Source of the DNA: Clitopilus passeckerianus
Taxonomy: Eukaryota; Basidiomycota; Agaricomycetes; Agaricales; Entolomataceae
Direction: 5' to 3'
Assembly: GCA_944990035.1 (NCBI GenBank)
Contig: CALYLX010000159.1
Span: 372,001-436,000, forward strand
Length of the DNA stretch: 64,000 bases
Part shown: positions 45,197 through 55,591 of the stretch, piece by piece
How the letters are laid out: each line of letters begins with the position of its first letter
How positions within the stretch are numbered: the stretch's first letter is position 1
Made by a program: the position numbers and the translations under genes
Notes under the pieces: model-generated
Databases searched by the model: none
The model's input: the letters and a program-made list of their open reading frames with translations, nothing else
Told to the model about the DNA's origin: nothing

Positions 45197-48100
45197 ATGT
45201 CCTCTAAAACTCGTAGCCCAGCCCCGTTACCCCGCATACCCGGCTTGGGCTTCGTGAAACTGGCACGAAGGTTGTCCAACAGCTCGGCACGTCGATCTCG
45301 CGAAGCTGAGGTAACTCCGAATGACGAGGATTGGTTCATCCCCTACAACGGCACCTACGAACCTCCCAAAGCGGCTCTCAAGGGCAAGAAGGACAGAGAC
45401 AGCTGGGGGGACCCTATATACGGCGACGATGACGAGGGCACCGCCGTTGCCAGCCTTGATTCTCCCATCCGATACCACGTCGACCGTGATGCGCTCCTGC
45501 GTGGCAAACAGAGCCACGACTCCGAGCTGGGGTCAGAACAACGACGGACGAGTCCTAGGCATCGGTCGCATACCCATTCAGCAACCACTGGCCAAACCAC
45601 CGTTTATGGCACGGTGCATTCGGCTACGAGAACGAGTTTTTCATCACAGCGACGCTCAACCGTCCACTCGCGGCCACCTATGTCTTCGTACATCAACCTC
45701 GATGCTGCAGGCGGCGTCGGCGAGTCTCCCATGCCACCTCCCTTTCAGCCACATCAGCCACACAAACGCAGCCCGTCAAAGGACGCCAACACCCTCAGCA
45801 TTGCAAGCATCTTCTCTGTAGGCAGCCAAGGCCGTCGTGGGTCCGTTGCTAGTAATCTCCTTCGCAAGTTCACCGGCAACCGTGGCCCTGCACTGGCGTC
45901 TTCATCTGACGTCAAGAATGATCGCCCCCAAAGTAAACCTCACCGACGGAGTTCTTCAGATTCGACGCACATGTTGCCACCGAATTCGTCCAGTCCCTTA
46001 CGACGCCGAGTGGACGTGGGTGTCGCGGGGACTGAGGAAGGCCATCGCTATGGCACTGTTCATTCACCTGTTGGCGCCACCTTCGTTTCAGAAGACCCGT
46101 TTTCGAGCAATGCTAATACGGTGGAGAGTACAAGTACACCGTCACCTACAAAGGCCCGGCATCCATACGCTGCAGTTTTTCCCGTCAGGCAAGATTTGGA
46201 CGAATACAAGTCATCACCTTTACCTGGCACTATGACGTCATCACCAACTCGAGCTCATGCCCAGGCTCTGCCTCGACAGCCGCCTAGTTCAAGTCCACGC
46301 CCACATTTTGGGTTCTTGCCCACACGAAGTATCAAGCGCAACAAAAACTCGGCATCAACTCCTGACCTGCAGCTATATTCCACCGCACACACAAAGGAGA
46401 AGGAGGCCAAGAACACTACTGGGAAATCGAATAGCACAAGAGATCGGTGGTTATCCCCCGAAACATGGTGTGACGCTCTGCTGTTCCCTCGGCCAAGGCT
46501 CAAGATGAAGGTGGACAGCGCCGCGGCCAAGCCTCGGGTCATGAGTACTTGGGAGTTTCACCCTGCGGCTGCAACCTCTGAGCCGGAAGAGGCTGTTGTT
46601 TCTAGGGTGCTGGCGCATTCCAGGTCGCATCATAACTTGGGGGCGGTCAGGAGTGAACCTCAGAAGGTCGTCATGAAGGTGGAGGATCCTGGGCCTGCAC
46701 GGGTTGTGCCACCTGTGGATGACGTTGCCGAGAAGAAGGCAAGGCCGAAGAGCTTTTCGTGGGATGATATGGCGCTACCCACTCCGGTGCCATCTCTGTC
46801 GAAGTATGTCATTTTCCCATTGATCGTCCCAAACTTTCTGACTTTTAATGTGCAGAGTTCTGGAGGAAGGCGAACGCCTTGACAGCGAGCGAAAGGAATG
46901 GCAACAGCAAGCCAAACAATCCTTCCAGAATTCCCGATCTCGCAGTATCTCCCGTGCCCGCTCAAAGTCACTCACACAGAAAGGGTCCAAGCGACAAGAA
47001 TCCTGGGCTGAAAATATCGACTTCCTTGCTGCCCGAGCTTGCCTTGGAAAACAGATTGACATGCCCGCGATCACCATTAAAGTCACATCTCCCGAATCCC
47101 AGACCCCTCAGAAGGCACATGCCAAACTTGCTAAGCATCATGAACACGCAAGGACGGATTCTTGGAGTCGTTCGGCGTTCAAGGGTGCTAAGCCGGCGGT
47201 TGGGAGGGGGATTGTGGCGGCTCAGCATCAGAAGTTCCCGTCGGCGGATTCGGGATCGACGACGTCGTTGATTGGACCGTTTGAACGTGCGCTGAAGAGG
47301 GGAGAGACTAAGGTGCTTAGGCAACCTGATCCTGCGCAGCTTGCTGGTGATCATCTTGCACCCTCGGAGGACACCCATAACACGCACCTATATTTGGTGT
47401 CACCTGCACCTTCTGGATCGTCGGCGGGAGATGTGAGGATGGGAATGGCACTATCAACGCCTCCGATGGTGGACAGCTCGGCGGATATGGACAGTCTGAA
47501 GATGCCTTCCCATCCATATGCTCAAGGCGGGATGTATACGACAAGACAATATGTCCCTGCACATCTACACCCCGCTCAGGATGATGGCCAGAAGACTCCT
47601 GCTATCACCCCACCCCCCGAGTCTGATCATGAACAAGATCGTTCGAGAGAAACTCCTTCACCCCTCACTTTCGCCCATCCGTACGCCCAACGCAGCCCTT
47701 CTCAGAATTCTTACAGCTCTGCAACCAAGATCGTCCCCATACCACGTCATGACAGCACCATTCCGCCCGCAGCGAAGATGTGGGCTCCCCTGGCACCTGG
47801 AATAGTGCGCGAAATCCTGCCTGGAGAAATCTCGTACTCTCCTTTCCTTGCAGCGCACGAGGAAGAAACCGAGAAGATACAGGAAGATGCCAGTGACACC
47901 GTCGGTATGGGCGAAGCTCTCGCTTTCACCTCCAATGCACCATCAGATGATATCGTTATCTCTAACCACCCATATTCTTCGGACGCTGGTGGTCGGAGGG
48001 CGTTCAGGCAGCCTGTACAGTATGACACTACGAGGCCGTATCTCAACCATACGAAGACTCCTGAGACAGGACATACATTCGCGTCTTCAGGTCTGCTGAG

Positions 48101-49371
48101 AGCGAATTCCGATCCTGCGACTCAGCAGCAGCAGCAGCAGCAGCCGGAATTGCCCAGGCAGGACTCATCTGGGTCTGGGAGCCTGCAAGTCCCCGACATA
48201 GCTCGGCACGATTCGTCTGGATCTGCAAGTATCCAGCACATCAGGACTACAAGCACGTCGCCAGAAAGCCCGTCACCTCCAGGATCCCCCCGTCCTTTCG
48301 ACAATCCCGATGCTTTGGATAATTTTTACGACCTGTTCTACCGCTCGCGTCACCAGTCGGAAAGAGTGTCACAGGCAACGTTCTCTTCACAATCTACCAC
48401 CCCAACCGGATCACGTGGAAGACGAGGAGGGAGTGGGTTGACGAGCTTGGCGAGGCAGATTAGCGAGGAGCTGATGTCGCTTGAGATGGAGCGGGACAGG
48501 GAAGAGAGTCATTATTCAAGGAGTTCGTTTGACCGCCCGACGGTTGGACACTCGAGGGGCCGTACGGGGTCGACGCTAGATTTCGTGTTTGAGGAGAATC
48601 CGAGACTTAGGAGTTCCTCTGGAGAGGATACGGGGTCTATGGGAGGGGCTAATCCTTCAACGTTCTCGTCTGTTGGGATTCCGGAGGATGTTGCTTCTTC
48701 GCGTGCTTCGTCGCCTTTGCCACCTCATGCTGAAGAGGATGAGGATGATGAAGGTTCGTTTACATTTTCTTACCCGCCATTTCCACGTCCTGACTTTACT
48801 CTTAGGTTTAATGCGAGTGGGAGCTGTTGAACCCTTCTTGACCCCTCCAGCCGTCTTCAGCCCGCACCGAACGTCCTACACCGGCCACATGTCGATTCCA
48901 GAGGACAACGAAGATAATGCTGAAGACGAAGATGGCGGGCCAATCATTGACTACGCTCTTCTTGACGCCAATGGAGACCGGCGTGAAAGCAACCTTCTCT
49001 CCCCCAACACTCGCTACAGCTCTAGCCTCCGCCCCTTCTCCAGTGATATGATTCGCAGCAGTTACATCACCACCTCGACCATGTCCAGGATGTCTGGTCT
49101 CTCAGACTTCCCTGAGCCTCCAACCATTCCAACGGGTTCCATGCACAGCAATTTCTTCGACAAGCAAAGTGATACCCAAGGATCATCTTCCATACTTCCT
49201 ACTATACCACGCAATCTCAATACTAACGATGATCTGGTCACCGTAAAAAACCAACACCGCCTTACCCTAGGAGGGATTGAGGAGCTGGAGGATTACTCCT
49301 ACTCCTCTTCCAACCCGTCTTCACCCACCTCACCTATCTCACCCATATCCCATACTTCTTCACGTTCCTAA
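45197..49371 (+). CDS. Large intrinsically disordered Ser/Pro-rich protein
   Basis: Protein of about 1,350 residues with no recognised domain. The start is ATG 45197 (MSSKTRSPAPLPRIPGLGF). There are two introns: one after SLSK at about 46806, rejoining at VLEEGERLDSERKEW, and one of 52 nt near 48754-48805, rejoining at LMRVGAVEPFLTPP. The stop is at 49369-49371. Low-complexity Ser, Pro, His and Arg sequence dominates, with a run of seven Gln at 48123-48143. A short predicted helical segment with Glu/Lys/Gln (ERKEWQQQAKQSF) and an RSRSISRARSKS patch follow intron 1. Motifs such as SPxK/R and HPYA recur (HPYA or HPYAQ at several sites). Such proteins are common, fast-evolving regulators or scaffolds in Agaricomycetes, often phosphorylated. 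No function can be assigned from the sequence. Confidence 0.85.
48123..48143 (+). repeat. CAG trinucleotide repeat (poly-Gln)
   Basis: Seven uninterrupted CAG codons lie in frame within the disordered protein gene, between RANSDPAT and PELPRQDSS. It is a short microsatellite likely to vary in length among strains. Confidence 0.9.
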
Positions 49372-49944
49372 CATTCGCCTTCTTACACTACAAACCTGCA
49401 AATCTTAAATTTACAGCACACATTCATTCTCTTGAGTCGTTCAATCTATTTTTATTTCTCAATCCATACCGTAGTGTATTTTTAGTTCATACCTCGTCGC
49501 TTTCCCTTTGCATTAGTTGTATTCGTTGTGGCTCGTAATTTGGCAATTGGAGTGCAGTAACTTCCTGGTTGCCTGCATTGATATTCAATTCTGGGGCCTG
49601 CCCAAAGTACGCTGAGAAAATTGCGGAGAAACTCAGAACTTCAAAGATTCAGAATGCCCACAACACATGATCACGTGCCCTTTACGCGTGTGGGACCGCG
49701 TCTCGGCTCCGAAACCAGATACTGTCATTTTGGCTCTCTCAACCTGAGGCTGAAGGCCTTTTATTCTCAATAACATCTTTCGTCCATACTGTAAACCATA
49801 CGGAGTATTCAGTTGCTCTGATGGGTGAGCCAAGTTCGAGCTTCGACAAGGGAAAACTTCTAATCAATCTTGAAAGAAAGTAGAAACCCCTTCTCCAATA
49901 AAAGCACAAAGACGGCAGCCTATGAGGCTATAGATGCAGAGATT
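49372..49944. other. Intergenic before F-box gene 1
   Basis: This is the 3' flank of the disordered-protein gene and the promoter side of F-box 1. It holds a CACGTG (49672-49677) and an ACGCGT (49684-49689) close together. In-frame sequence upstream of the F-box ATG from 49870 has no ATG of its own. Confidence 0.5.
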
Positions 49945-51540
49945 ATGTCCCATGAAGCTACTATTCATACATTCCAAGAGAAGATTCGCACATGCAAGAC
50001 CCGTCATAATAACCTCTCCGACATTCTTCAGCTCCCTGATGAGCTTCTCATCGAAATCTTCATGCCTCTCGTCTTGGAGGAGACGAAGAGCATGACCCTC
50101 CATTGGATACGTGTTACTCATGTATGCACTCGATGGCGTCGTGTTGCTCTCGATTGCCCACGACTTTGGAGCTGGCCACCGTTTCGCAGGTCGAAGCCTG
50201 TCGACGTCTTGTTACAGCGCTCCCGTTCAGCGCCTCTAAACATCATTGTGAACTTGAATGGACAAAGTGGCCAGAAGGAGATTCAGGCAGCTCTGGGGGC
50301 CCTGAACCGGGCACAAACTTTGGCTGTCCATGAATTTGATGCCCATTCGTGGCGATACTACTCAAAACTGGAGTATGACGCTATTTTGGAGGTACCCCTC
50401 CTAAAGTTCATTGAACTCGACACGAGTCACATACGCGTGCAGCGTCTTTTCCTTGACCGCATTCGTATCAATGCCCCTCAGCTTTCCCATCTGAAACTTC
50501 GGAACGTTGGCCTTCCAAAAGCACCTATTGCCATGATGTGCCCAATTCCGCTGACTACTTTGGACATAGGCATTTCGACAGGCGGCCATGAGAACCATCA
50601 GCAGAACACTCTGTGCGAGATTCTGGGCTACCTGCGACCACTTTGCCTCCTCCAACGGCTCCGGCTTGATAACATTTTCGACGACGAGGCTGACGAGCCA
50701 GAGGACTCCCCAACTCCTGTCGTTGAACTGCTATCGTTGAAAGAGATCACCATCCACTCATCAGCGAAGAGATGCCGTCGATTTCTTGCAGCCGTCACCT
50801 ACCCAACTCACGGTGTTTTGATAACCGTCTGCTGTCTCCCAAGCCCAGTCAAGGACGTTCAAAGACTTTTCCAAACCACCCTCGACCATATGGAAGACAC
50901 CACCATCCACGCAATCCACATCTCACCTGCAACTGACGGAAAAGGTCTACACTCATTCAACTTTTACACATCCCCATGCGACGATGAACTCGACTACTCT
51001 GATGTACCAGCTACAACGTCCATTTCCACGATTTTCGACAGCGGGATTCTCCAGGACCTCTGTCGACTGTTGCCCTTGGAGAATTTGGAGCATCTCATCT
51101 ATCATGCCCCGACCTCGCAGGAGAGTGTTTGGGAAGATTTCGGGAGTTTGGGTCATCTCCGGCTACTTGACATTAGCAGTACCCATGAGAGCTTCTTGAA
51201 GACTTTCTTAGCTCCGTGGTGGGTAGACCCATGTCCGAAACTTCCAGACGAGGAAGATTCGGTTGAGGACAAGGAGACTTTGGAGCCAGAAAGTGCTCCG
51301 ACCTTTCTTGGTAGACCACGATATTTCACAACTCTCCGTGATTTATCGTTCAACGCTTGGGCGTTTAAGAGGCTCCTTCGTTCTCGGTTTCAGATTGACA
51401 TGTTGGGGAAGGGGTTAGTTAAGCGTAGGAAGTATGGGTGTGGCTTGTCAAATTTACACATCTGGGAGTGCCAAGGCATTACTTGCGAAGATATAGAAGA
51501 GTTTCTTGGGGGTGCGGAGCAGGTTTATTGGGATGGATAG
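49945..51540 (+). CDS. F-box domain protein 1
   Basis: F-box protein, a likely substrate receptor of an SCF ubiquitin ligase that binds Skp1 through the F-box. The first in-frame ATG is 49945 (MSHEATIHTFQEKIRTC), and the stop is at 51538-51540, in one exon of about 531 codons. An N-terminal coiled-coil-like segment precedes the F-box LQLPDELLIEIFMPLVLEE, followed by VTHVCTRWRRVALDCPRLW, the typical Agaricomycete F-box extension. The remainder is Leu-rich and LRR-like (LSHLKLRNVGLPK, LQRLRLDNIFDD), as in large basidiomycete F-box expansions. It is the first of three F-box genes lying together (F-box 2 co-oriented, F-box 3 opposite). The degradation target is unknown. An upstream spliced exon is possible. 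Confidence 0.88.
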   Translation: MSHEATIHTFQEKIRTCKTRHNNLSDILQLPDELLIEIFMPLVLEETKSMTLHWIRVTHVCTRWRRVALDCPRLWSWPPFRRSKPVDVLLQRSRSAPLNIIVNLNGQSGQKEIQAALGALNRAQTLAVHEFDAHSWRYYSKLEYDAILEVPLLKFIELDTSHIRVQRLFLDRIRINAPQLSHLKLRNVGLPKAPIAMMCPIPLTTLDIGISTGGHENHQQNTLCEILGYLRPLCLLQRLRLDNIFDDEADEPEDSPTPVVELLSLKEITIHSSAKRCRRFLAAVTYPTHGVLITVCCLPSPVKDVQRLFQTTLDHMEDTTIHAIHISPATDGKGLHSFNFYTSPCDDELDYSDVPATTSISTIFDSGILQDLCRLLPLENLEHLIYHAPTSQESVWEDFGSLGHLRLLDISSTHESFLKTFLAPWWVDPCPKLPDEEDSVEDKETLEPESAPTFLGRPRYFTTLRDLSFNAWAFKRLLRSRFQIDMLGKGLVKRRKYGCGLSNLHIWECQGITCEDIEEFLGGAEQVYWDG

Positions 51541-51669
51541 AAGTACCAGAATTCATTGGATATGTGGTCTGCCTACTTGGGCTACAAGTAACGTATGCCG
51601 ATCATTTGTGCCCAAACAATCATAATATTGTGATCTCTGTTCACAACCACCAGCACCTCTACATCTGAT

Positions 51670-53216
51670 ATGACCACCATTCTAAAAGCTCGCGAAGGGG
51701 ACCGCTCAGCGCTAAAGGATGATTCTCACTTTCACATCGGTGAGGAAAGCGTCCACCACGAACTGTTCGGGCAGAACGCTTACCGTCAATTTCAGCAAAC
51801 CTTCCAGACGATATTCTGGCTGAAATATTCTATTCTATTGTCCGCGAGCTCCGCAGAACTACGACACCAAATCGCTGGCTTTATCTCACCCACGTCTGTT
51901 CCCATTGGCGGAGTGTTGCTCTCGGATATCCTCGACTTTGGAGTTCGCCATCGTTTCGTCGCAAGGATTGTGCAGAAGTCATGCTTCGGCGTGCTCGCGC
52001 AACACCTTTGGACATTGTCTTGGACTTCAACAAACCCTGCGACCTTTCTTGTCTCAGAATGGCGATTGCCAATCTGCATCGGGCCACAGAATTCAGTCTA
52101 TATGGCATTCTCCCTAAATGGTATAACCGATCTCTCCTGGATTCATACGGAGGCAAGAGCTTTGACGCTCCGTTGCTGAGATCGATCACCATAGCCTCCG
52201 CCTTTGCCAGCAATCACTGCCCATTCTTACTTGACGTAATATCGATACACGCACCCCAAATCCGAGTTCTCAACCTTCAGAATTGGCGCCTCCCGAAAAC
52301 GGTTACTCTCTCGGAATCCTTCAACCTCATTACGAGTCTAAAGATCGACACCTCTCATGATGCACGAGAACCGAGAAGAGACTCCCTACAAAACATTTTG
52401 ACGTACTTGAACAACTTCCAACACCTCCAGTTTCTTCACCTCGATAGCACCGTTCATAGAGATGAAACCGGGTCCACAAATCGCCTGCCTGACGTTCATC
52501 TACCTGAGCTGTCGACTCTCATATTCCGTGATACCCCTAGGACTTGTAGGGCCTTTTTCGATACTGTTACGTTTCCAGGCAGCGCCAACGTGGCCATCAA
52601 CACAGACAGGGGTCTTTCCTTAACAGAGACCCGTACTCTCCTTGAGCGTGCTAAGGGTCGCTTGCGAGATCCTATCAAAGCCCTTCATGTCAAAGCACAA
52701 GAGGGATCAGGTGCCGCCAACCAACAGTTCGACATGTGGACCTCTTGCGACGAACAGTGCGAATACGCAGACCGAAAGCCAATCTTATCGATTGTGACAC
52801 CGTTCGATCTGGAAATATGTCGCTCTCTGAAATCGCGAACGTTTTTCAGAGATCTAGACCATCTCATCTTCGACATCCCGGCTTCCCCACTTGATTGCTT
52901 GACTGATTTCGAAAGCCTGGATCGTCTTTGGCTCCTAGAAGTTACAGAGAAGAGCCTTGTACTGCTCGATTTCCTGTCGCCACCAGCACCAGAGGAGAAT
53001 TGGACCTTCCCGGAGCTAGCAAAGAAGCCAAATTTACCATCCCTCCGGGACCTCACTCTCAATCAATGGCTGTTCGAAGAGGAGGAACGCTGGGTATTCG
53101 ACGAGTTTATCAAAGGGTTGAAGATTCGCCGTCTTGGCGGGCATGGGCTCACTAATATACAACTTTGGAAGTGTAAAGGGTTGACCACTCGACAACTAGA
53201 ATCATGGCTGGCGTAG
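51670..53216 (+). CDS. F-box domain protein 2
   Basis: F-box protein related to F-box 1. The start is ATG 51670 (MTTILKAREGDRSALKDD). A 63-nt intron (GTGAGG...TTTCAG) from after HFHI brings the frame into ANLPDDILAEIFYSIVREL, the F-box, then LTHVCSHWRSVALGYPRLW. Without this intron the F-box lies out of frame with the start, so the splice is well supported. The Leu-rich C-terminal part includes IRVLNLQNWRLPK and LQFLHLDSTVH. The stop is at 53214-53216, and the length is about 495 residues. It is co-oriented with F-box 1 (129 bp between stop and start) and convergent with F-box 3. Likely an SCF substrate adaptor; target unknown. Confidence 0.87.
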
Positions 53217-53337
53217 TTGATAATCTTTATTGGGTGTAATCGAATATACAGGCTTCAATGATGAATATAAGAAGGATTTGAAGCAACACTCGTGATACAG
53301 ATACCCAAAAGTGAAATGTGAGCGTACCACAGAAGAA

Positions 53338-55092
53338 TCATTCCACTCTACTCTCTTTCACCTCCTCACCCGGGTCATCGATAATGGGGTCTTCTCCATC
53401 CCAGTAGACCTCGTCGACGACCTCCACCAGAGTCTCCAGATCTTCGTAGCGAAACCCATCACAGCCTGCTAATTGCAAGTTGGATAACCCATATCCGTGT
53501 TCCAGTCGCTTAGCCATGCCCTTCACAAAAGTCGATGGACATATCCAAGAGTGTTTGTAGTTTTCAAATATCCAATCATGATCGAGGGTTAGATCACGAA
53601 GAGCTTTGAAGTAGCGAGGCGGACGCGACTTTTCTTCAGTGGCGGGGGCAGAGTCGGGGGGAGGAGCTTCCCTTCCTTTCGCCTTATGAGCTTTCTTGAG
53701 CTCCGCTTCCCAAGGGGACATGAGCACCCTCAGGAACGCATAATGGGGATTCCTGATATCTATCAAGGAGAGATGCTTCAGCCTGCCAAAGTCCTTCCAT
53801 ATGAAGTTGTGTGACGCATCAACGTGATAGAAGAGGTGTTGTAAGTCTTGCATGGGTAAGAGATCGCAGAAGTCGACGAAGACTTTCCGCAGAAAGGGGA
53901 CTATGATGGTTAGAGGGCTTGGTTCATCAGCATAACCTAGATCGTCGAGATGTGGTGTTGTCCAGAAGCTGAGAGAGCATGGGGAGTTGGCTGAACTATA
54001 AGTGCTTTGAGTGGGTAGAATATGCAATGTTCGAATGGGTTGTAAGCGGTGGGTGGTATTTAGAAGGAGGGTTTTGATGTTGCCAGCAGCAACTTCATAA
54101 TTGGAATCGTCCTCTAGACCCGAGAGGCAACTGATAGATACATTGACGCCGTGATTGGGGTAGGTAATTGATTCAAAGAAGCCGCGACACATTTGGGGTG
54201 TGTCTTCAATAACGACGTTCTTGAGAGTTGCCAATTCGATGGGTGATTTAATGCTAGGGAGGTAATAAGGCAGGAACGCGTCGTAAAGACGGAGGTCTTC
54301 CAGTGATCCAAGATGTGGAAGAGCGGTGAGGAGGTCCCCCATACGAACCCGGTTCTTCGATTGTCGTCCTGAGGATCTGATTTCCAAGGTGGTAAGCATG
54401 GGAAGAGAGATCAAATCCACCGGTACTCCGTCGAGTCCCCTATTGCGTAAAGTGAGGTGTCGCAGTTGGGGGCATGCCAGGTTAAATCCTTCGGACAGCT
54501 CTTTCAAGCCGCGAGTAACCGCATTAATGGTAAGTGAATGCAATGCAGGGGCACTTAGGGATCTCCCCTTGAGATGCCCGTCGAAGAATTCCCAATGGCC
54601 AGGGGAAATGAGGCCATGCATCGTCAAGGACTGTGCACGGGGCAAGCTGGCGAACGCTTTCCAAATCGCATGTGACTTGTGGAATCTGCTGAAGTTGATC
54701 ACAATGTTCAGCGGCATATGTGCGGCGCGAGATAGCATGGCTTCGGCGCATGGGAGTTTGCGGAAGGACGGCCAGCTCCAGAGTAGAGGGCTTTGGAGGG
54801 CGATGTCCCGCCAGCGTGCAGATACGTGGGTTATAAACATCCATGAGTTTGACATCGTTTCAACTCCGTGAAGCATGATAAGCATGAAGATCTCGACGAG
54901 AATCTCTGCTGGAACTCGTTCAGTTACGTCGAAGGCAGTGCGGGGATAGTGGAGAGCGGACTCTCCGGTTGCGTCAGCAGGAGTGGAAAGCACTTTCTGC
55001 TCATGTCCCTCTTCAGCAGACTCTGTTGTTTGAAGTACGTTTGCTTCTGCGACCTTGTCATCCGGCACCGGGAGCATCGTCTGAGTTGTCAT
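53338..55092 (-). CDS. F-box domain protein 3
   Basis: Single-exon F-box protein of 584 residues, start ATG 55090-55092 (MTTQTMLPVPDDKVAEAN). A Glu/Ser-rich N-terminal leader precedes the F-box VTERVPAEILVEIFMLIML, then ITHVSARWRDIALQSPLLW. Leu-rich segments follow (LRHLTLRNRGLDGVP, LTTLEIRSSGRQSK). The C-terminus has LSNLQLAGCDGFRYEDLE and an acidic tail. The layout matches F-box 1 closely, including the GLSNLQ/GLSNLH and EVYWDG/QVYWDG C-terminal motifs. The three genes are probably local duplicates. It is divergent from SMC1 with 499 bp between starts. Role as in F-box 1; target unknown. Confidence 0.9.
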   Translation of the reverse strand: MTTQTMLPVPDDKVAEANVLQTTESAEEGHEQKVLSTPADATGESALHYPRTAFDVTERVPAEILVEIFMLIMLHGVETMSNSWMFITHVSARWRDIALQSPLLWSWPSFRKLPCAEAMLSRAAHMPLNIVINFSRFHKSHAIWKAFASLPRAQSLTMHGLISPGHWEFFDGHLKGRSLSAPALHSLTINAVTRGLKELSEGFNLACPQLRHLTLRNRGLDGVPVDLISLPMLTTLEIRSSGRQSKNRVRMGDLLTALPHLGSLEDLRLYDAFLPYYLPSIKSPIELATLKNVVIEDTPQMCRGFFESITYPNHGVNVSISCLSGLEDDSNYEVAAGNIKTLLLNTTHRLQPIRTLHILPTQSTYSSANSPCSLSFWTTPHLDDLGYADEPSPLTIIVPFLRKVFVDFCDLLPMQDLQHLFYHVDASHNFIWKDFGRLKHLSLIDIRNPHYAFLRVLMSPWEAELKKAHKAKGREAPPPDSAPATEEKSRPPRYFKALRDLTLDHDWIFENYKHSWICPSTFVKGMAKRLEHGYGLSNLQLAGCDGFRYEDLETLVEVVDEVYWDGEDPIIDDPGEEVKESRVE

Positions 55093-55215
55093 GTTGGTAG
55101 GTCAATCTGACAAAACAGCGGTGCTGAGCACAATGCAACGACTTGCACATGAGTTATCCGACCTTCTCAGAATCGTAATTCCAGTGTATAGGAACCGATT
55201 GGATATTCAGTCAAT

Positions 55216-55221
55216 ACGCGT
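55216..55221. promoter_or_regulatory. MCB element (ACGCGT) in the F-box 3 / SMC1 promoter region
   Basis: One ACGCGT about 370 bp upstream of the SMC1 ATG. Together with the copy at 55555 it suggests G1/S-phase control by an MBF-like factor. Confidence 0.45.
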
Positions 55222-55554
55222 CGTGATGTATTCTCCGGAATAGGTGGTAGCAGAAGTTGTGGCGTATTTCACAGCAACTGCTGTCCTTGTTCCGTACGAA
55301 TTTCACGTCTGGTTTCTGTTCGCAAGCTCTGGTAGTTTGTAGATGACTCAGCCAGTATAAAAGCCGATTAACGGCAGGTTGCAGGTAAAGGACCTTGACT
55401 TTCGAGTAACAGCCTTTCGGTAGTGGCAGTGAATCAAAGGTGGATATATCCGGATAGCGAGCCGAGTCATTTAATGCGAAGCTGACTAATTTGGTCACGG
55501 GACCGACTGCCTCTTTCGGCCAACAACGCGCTCGACTTTCACCGTCGCCATTCA

Positions 55555-55560
55555 ACGCGT
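55555..55560. promoter_or_regulatory. MCB element (ACGCGT) just upstream of SMC1
   Basis: ACGCGT ends 31 bp before the SMC1 ATG. Cohesin genes, SMC1 included, are G1/S-regulated through MCB sites in yeast. Its use here is inferred from the motif and position. The 499-bp region around it shows no further gene. Confidence 0.5.
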
Positions 55561-55591
55561 CGAGAACGCCTGTCGCGACGTCCAGCTCGTC

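Noticed and set aside
2837..49677. CACGTG hexamers upstream of many cluster genes, taken as a shared regulator site
   Set aside because: About nine intergenic copies were noted, but a 6-mer palindrome is expected about 15 times in 64 kb by chance, so there is no enrichment. Only the dyad-centred copy was kept.
51670..52179. Frameshift in F-box gene 2 (start and F-box in different frames)
   Set aside because: A 63-nt GT-AG intron restores a continuous frame through the F-box, so the gene is intact.
55211..55555. 114-codon frame in the SMC1 promoter on the minus strand
   Set aside because: It begins with TTG and has no other Met; an ATG one base off gives only 18 codons before a stop. A spliced small gene cannot be excluded but is not supported.
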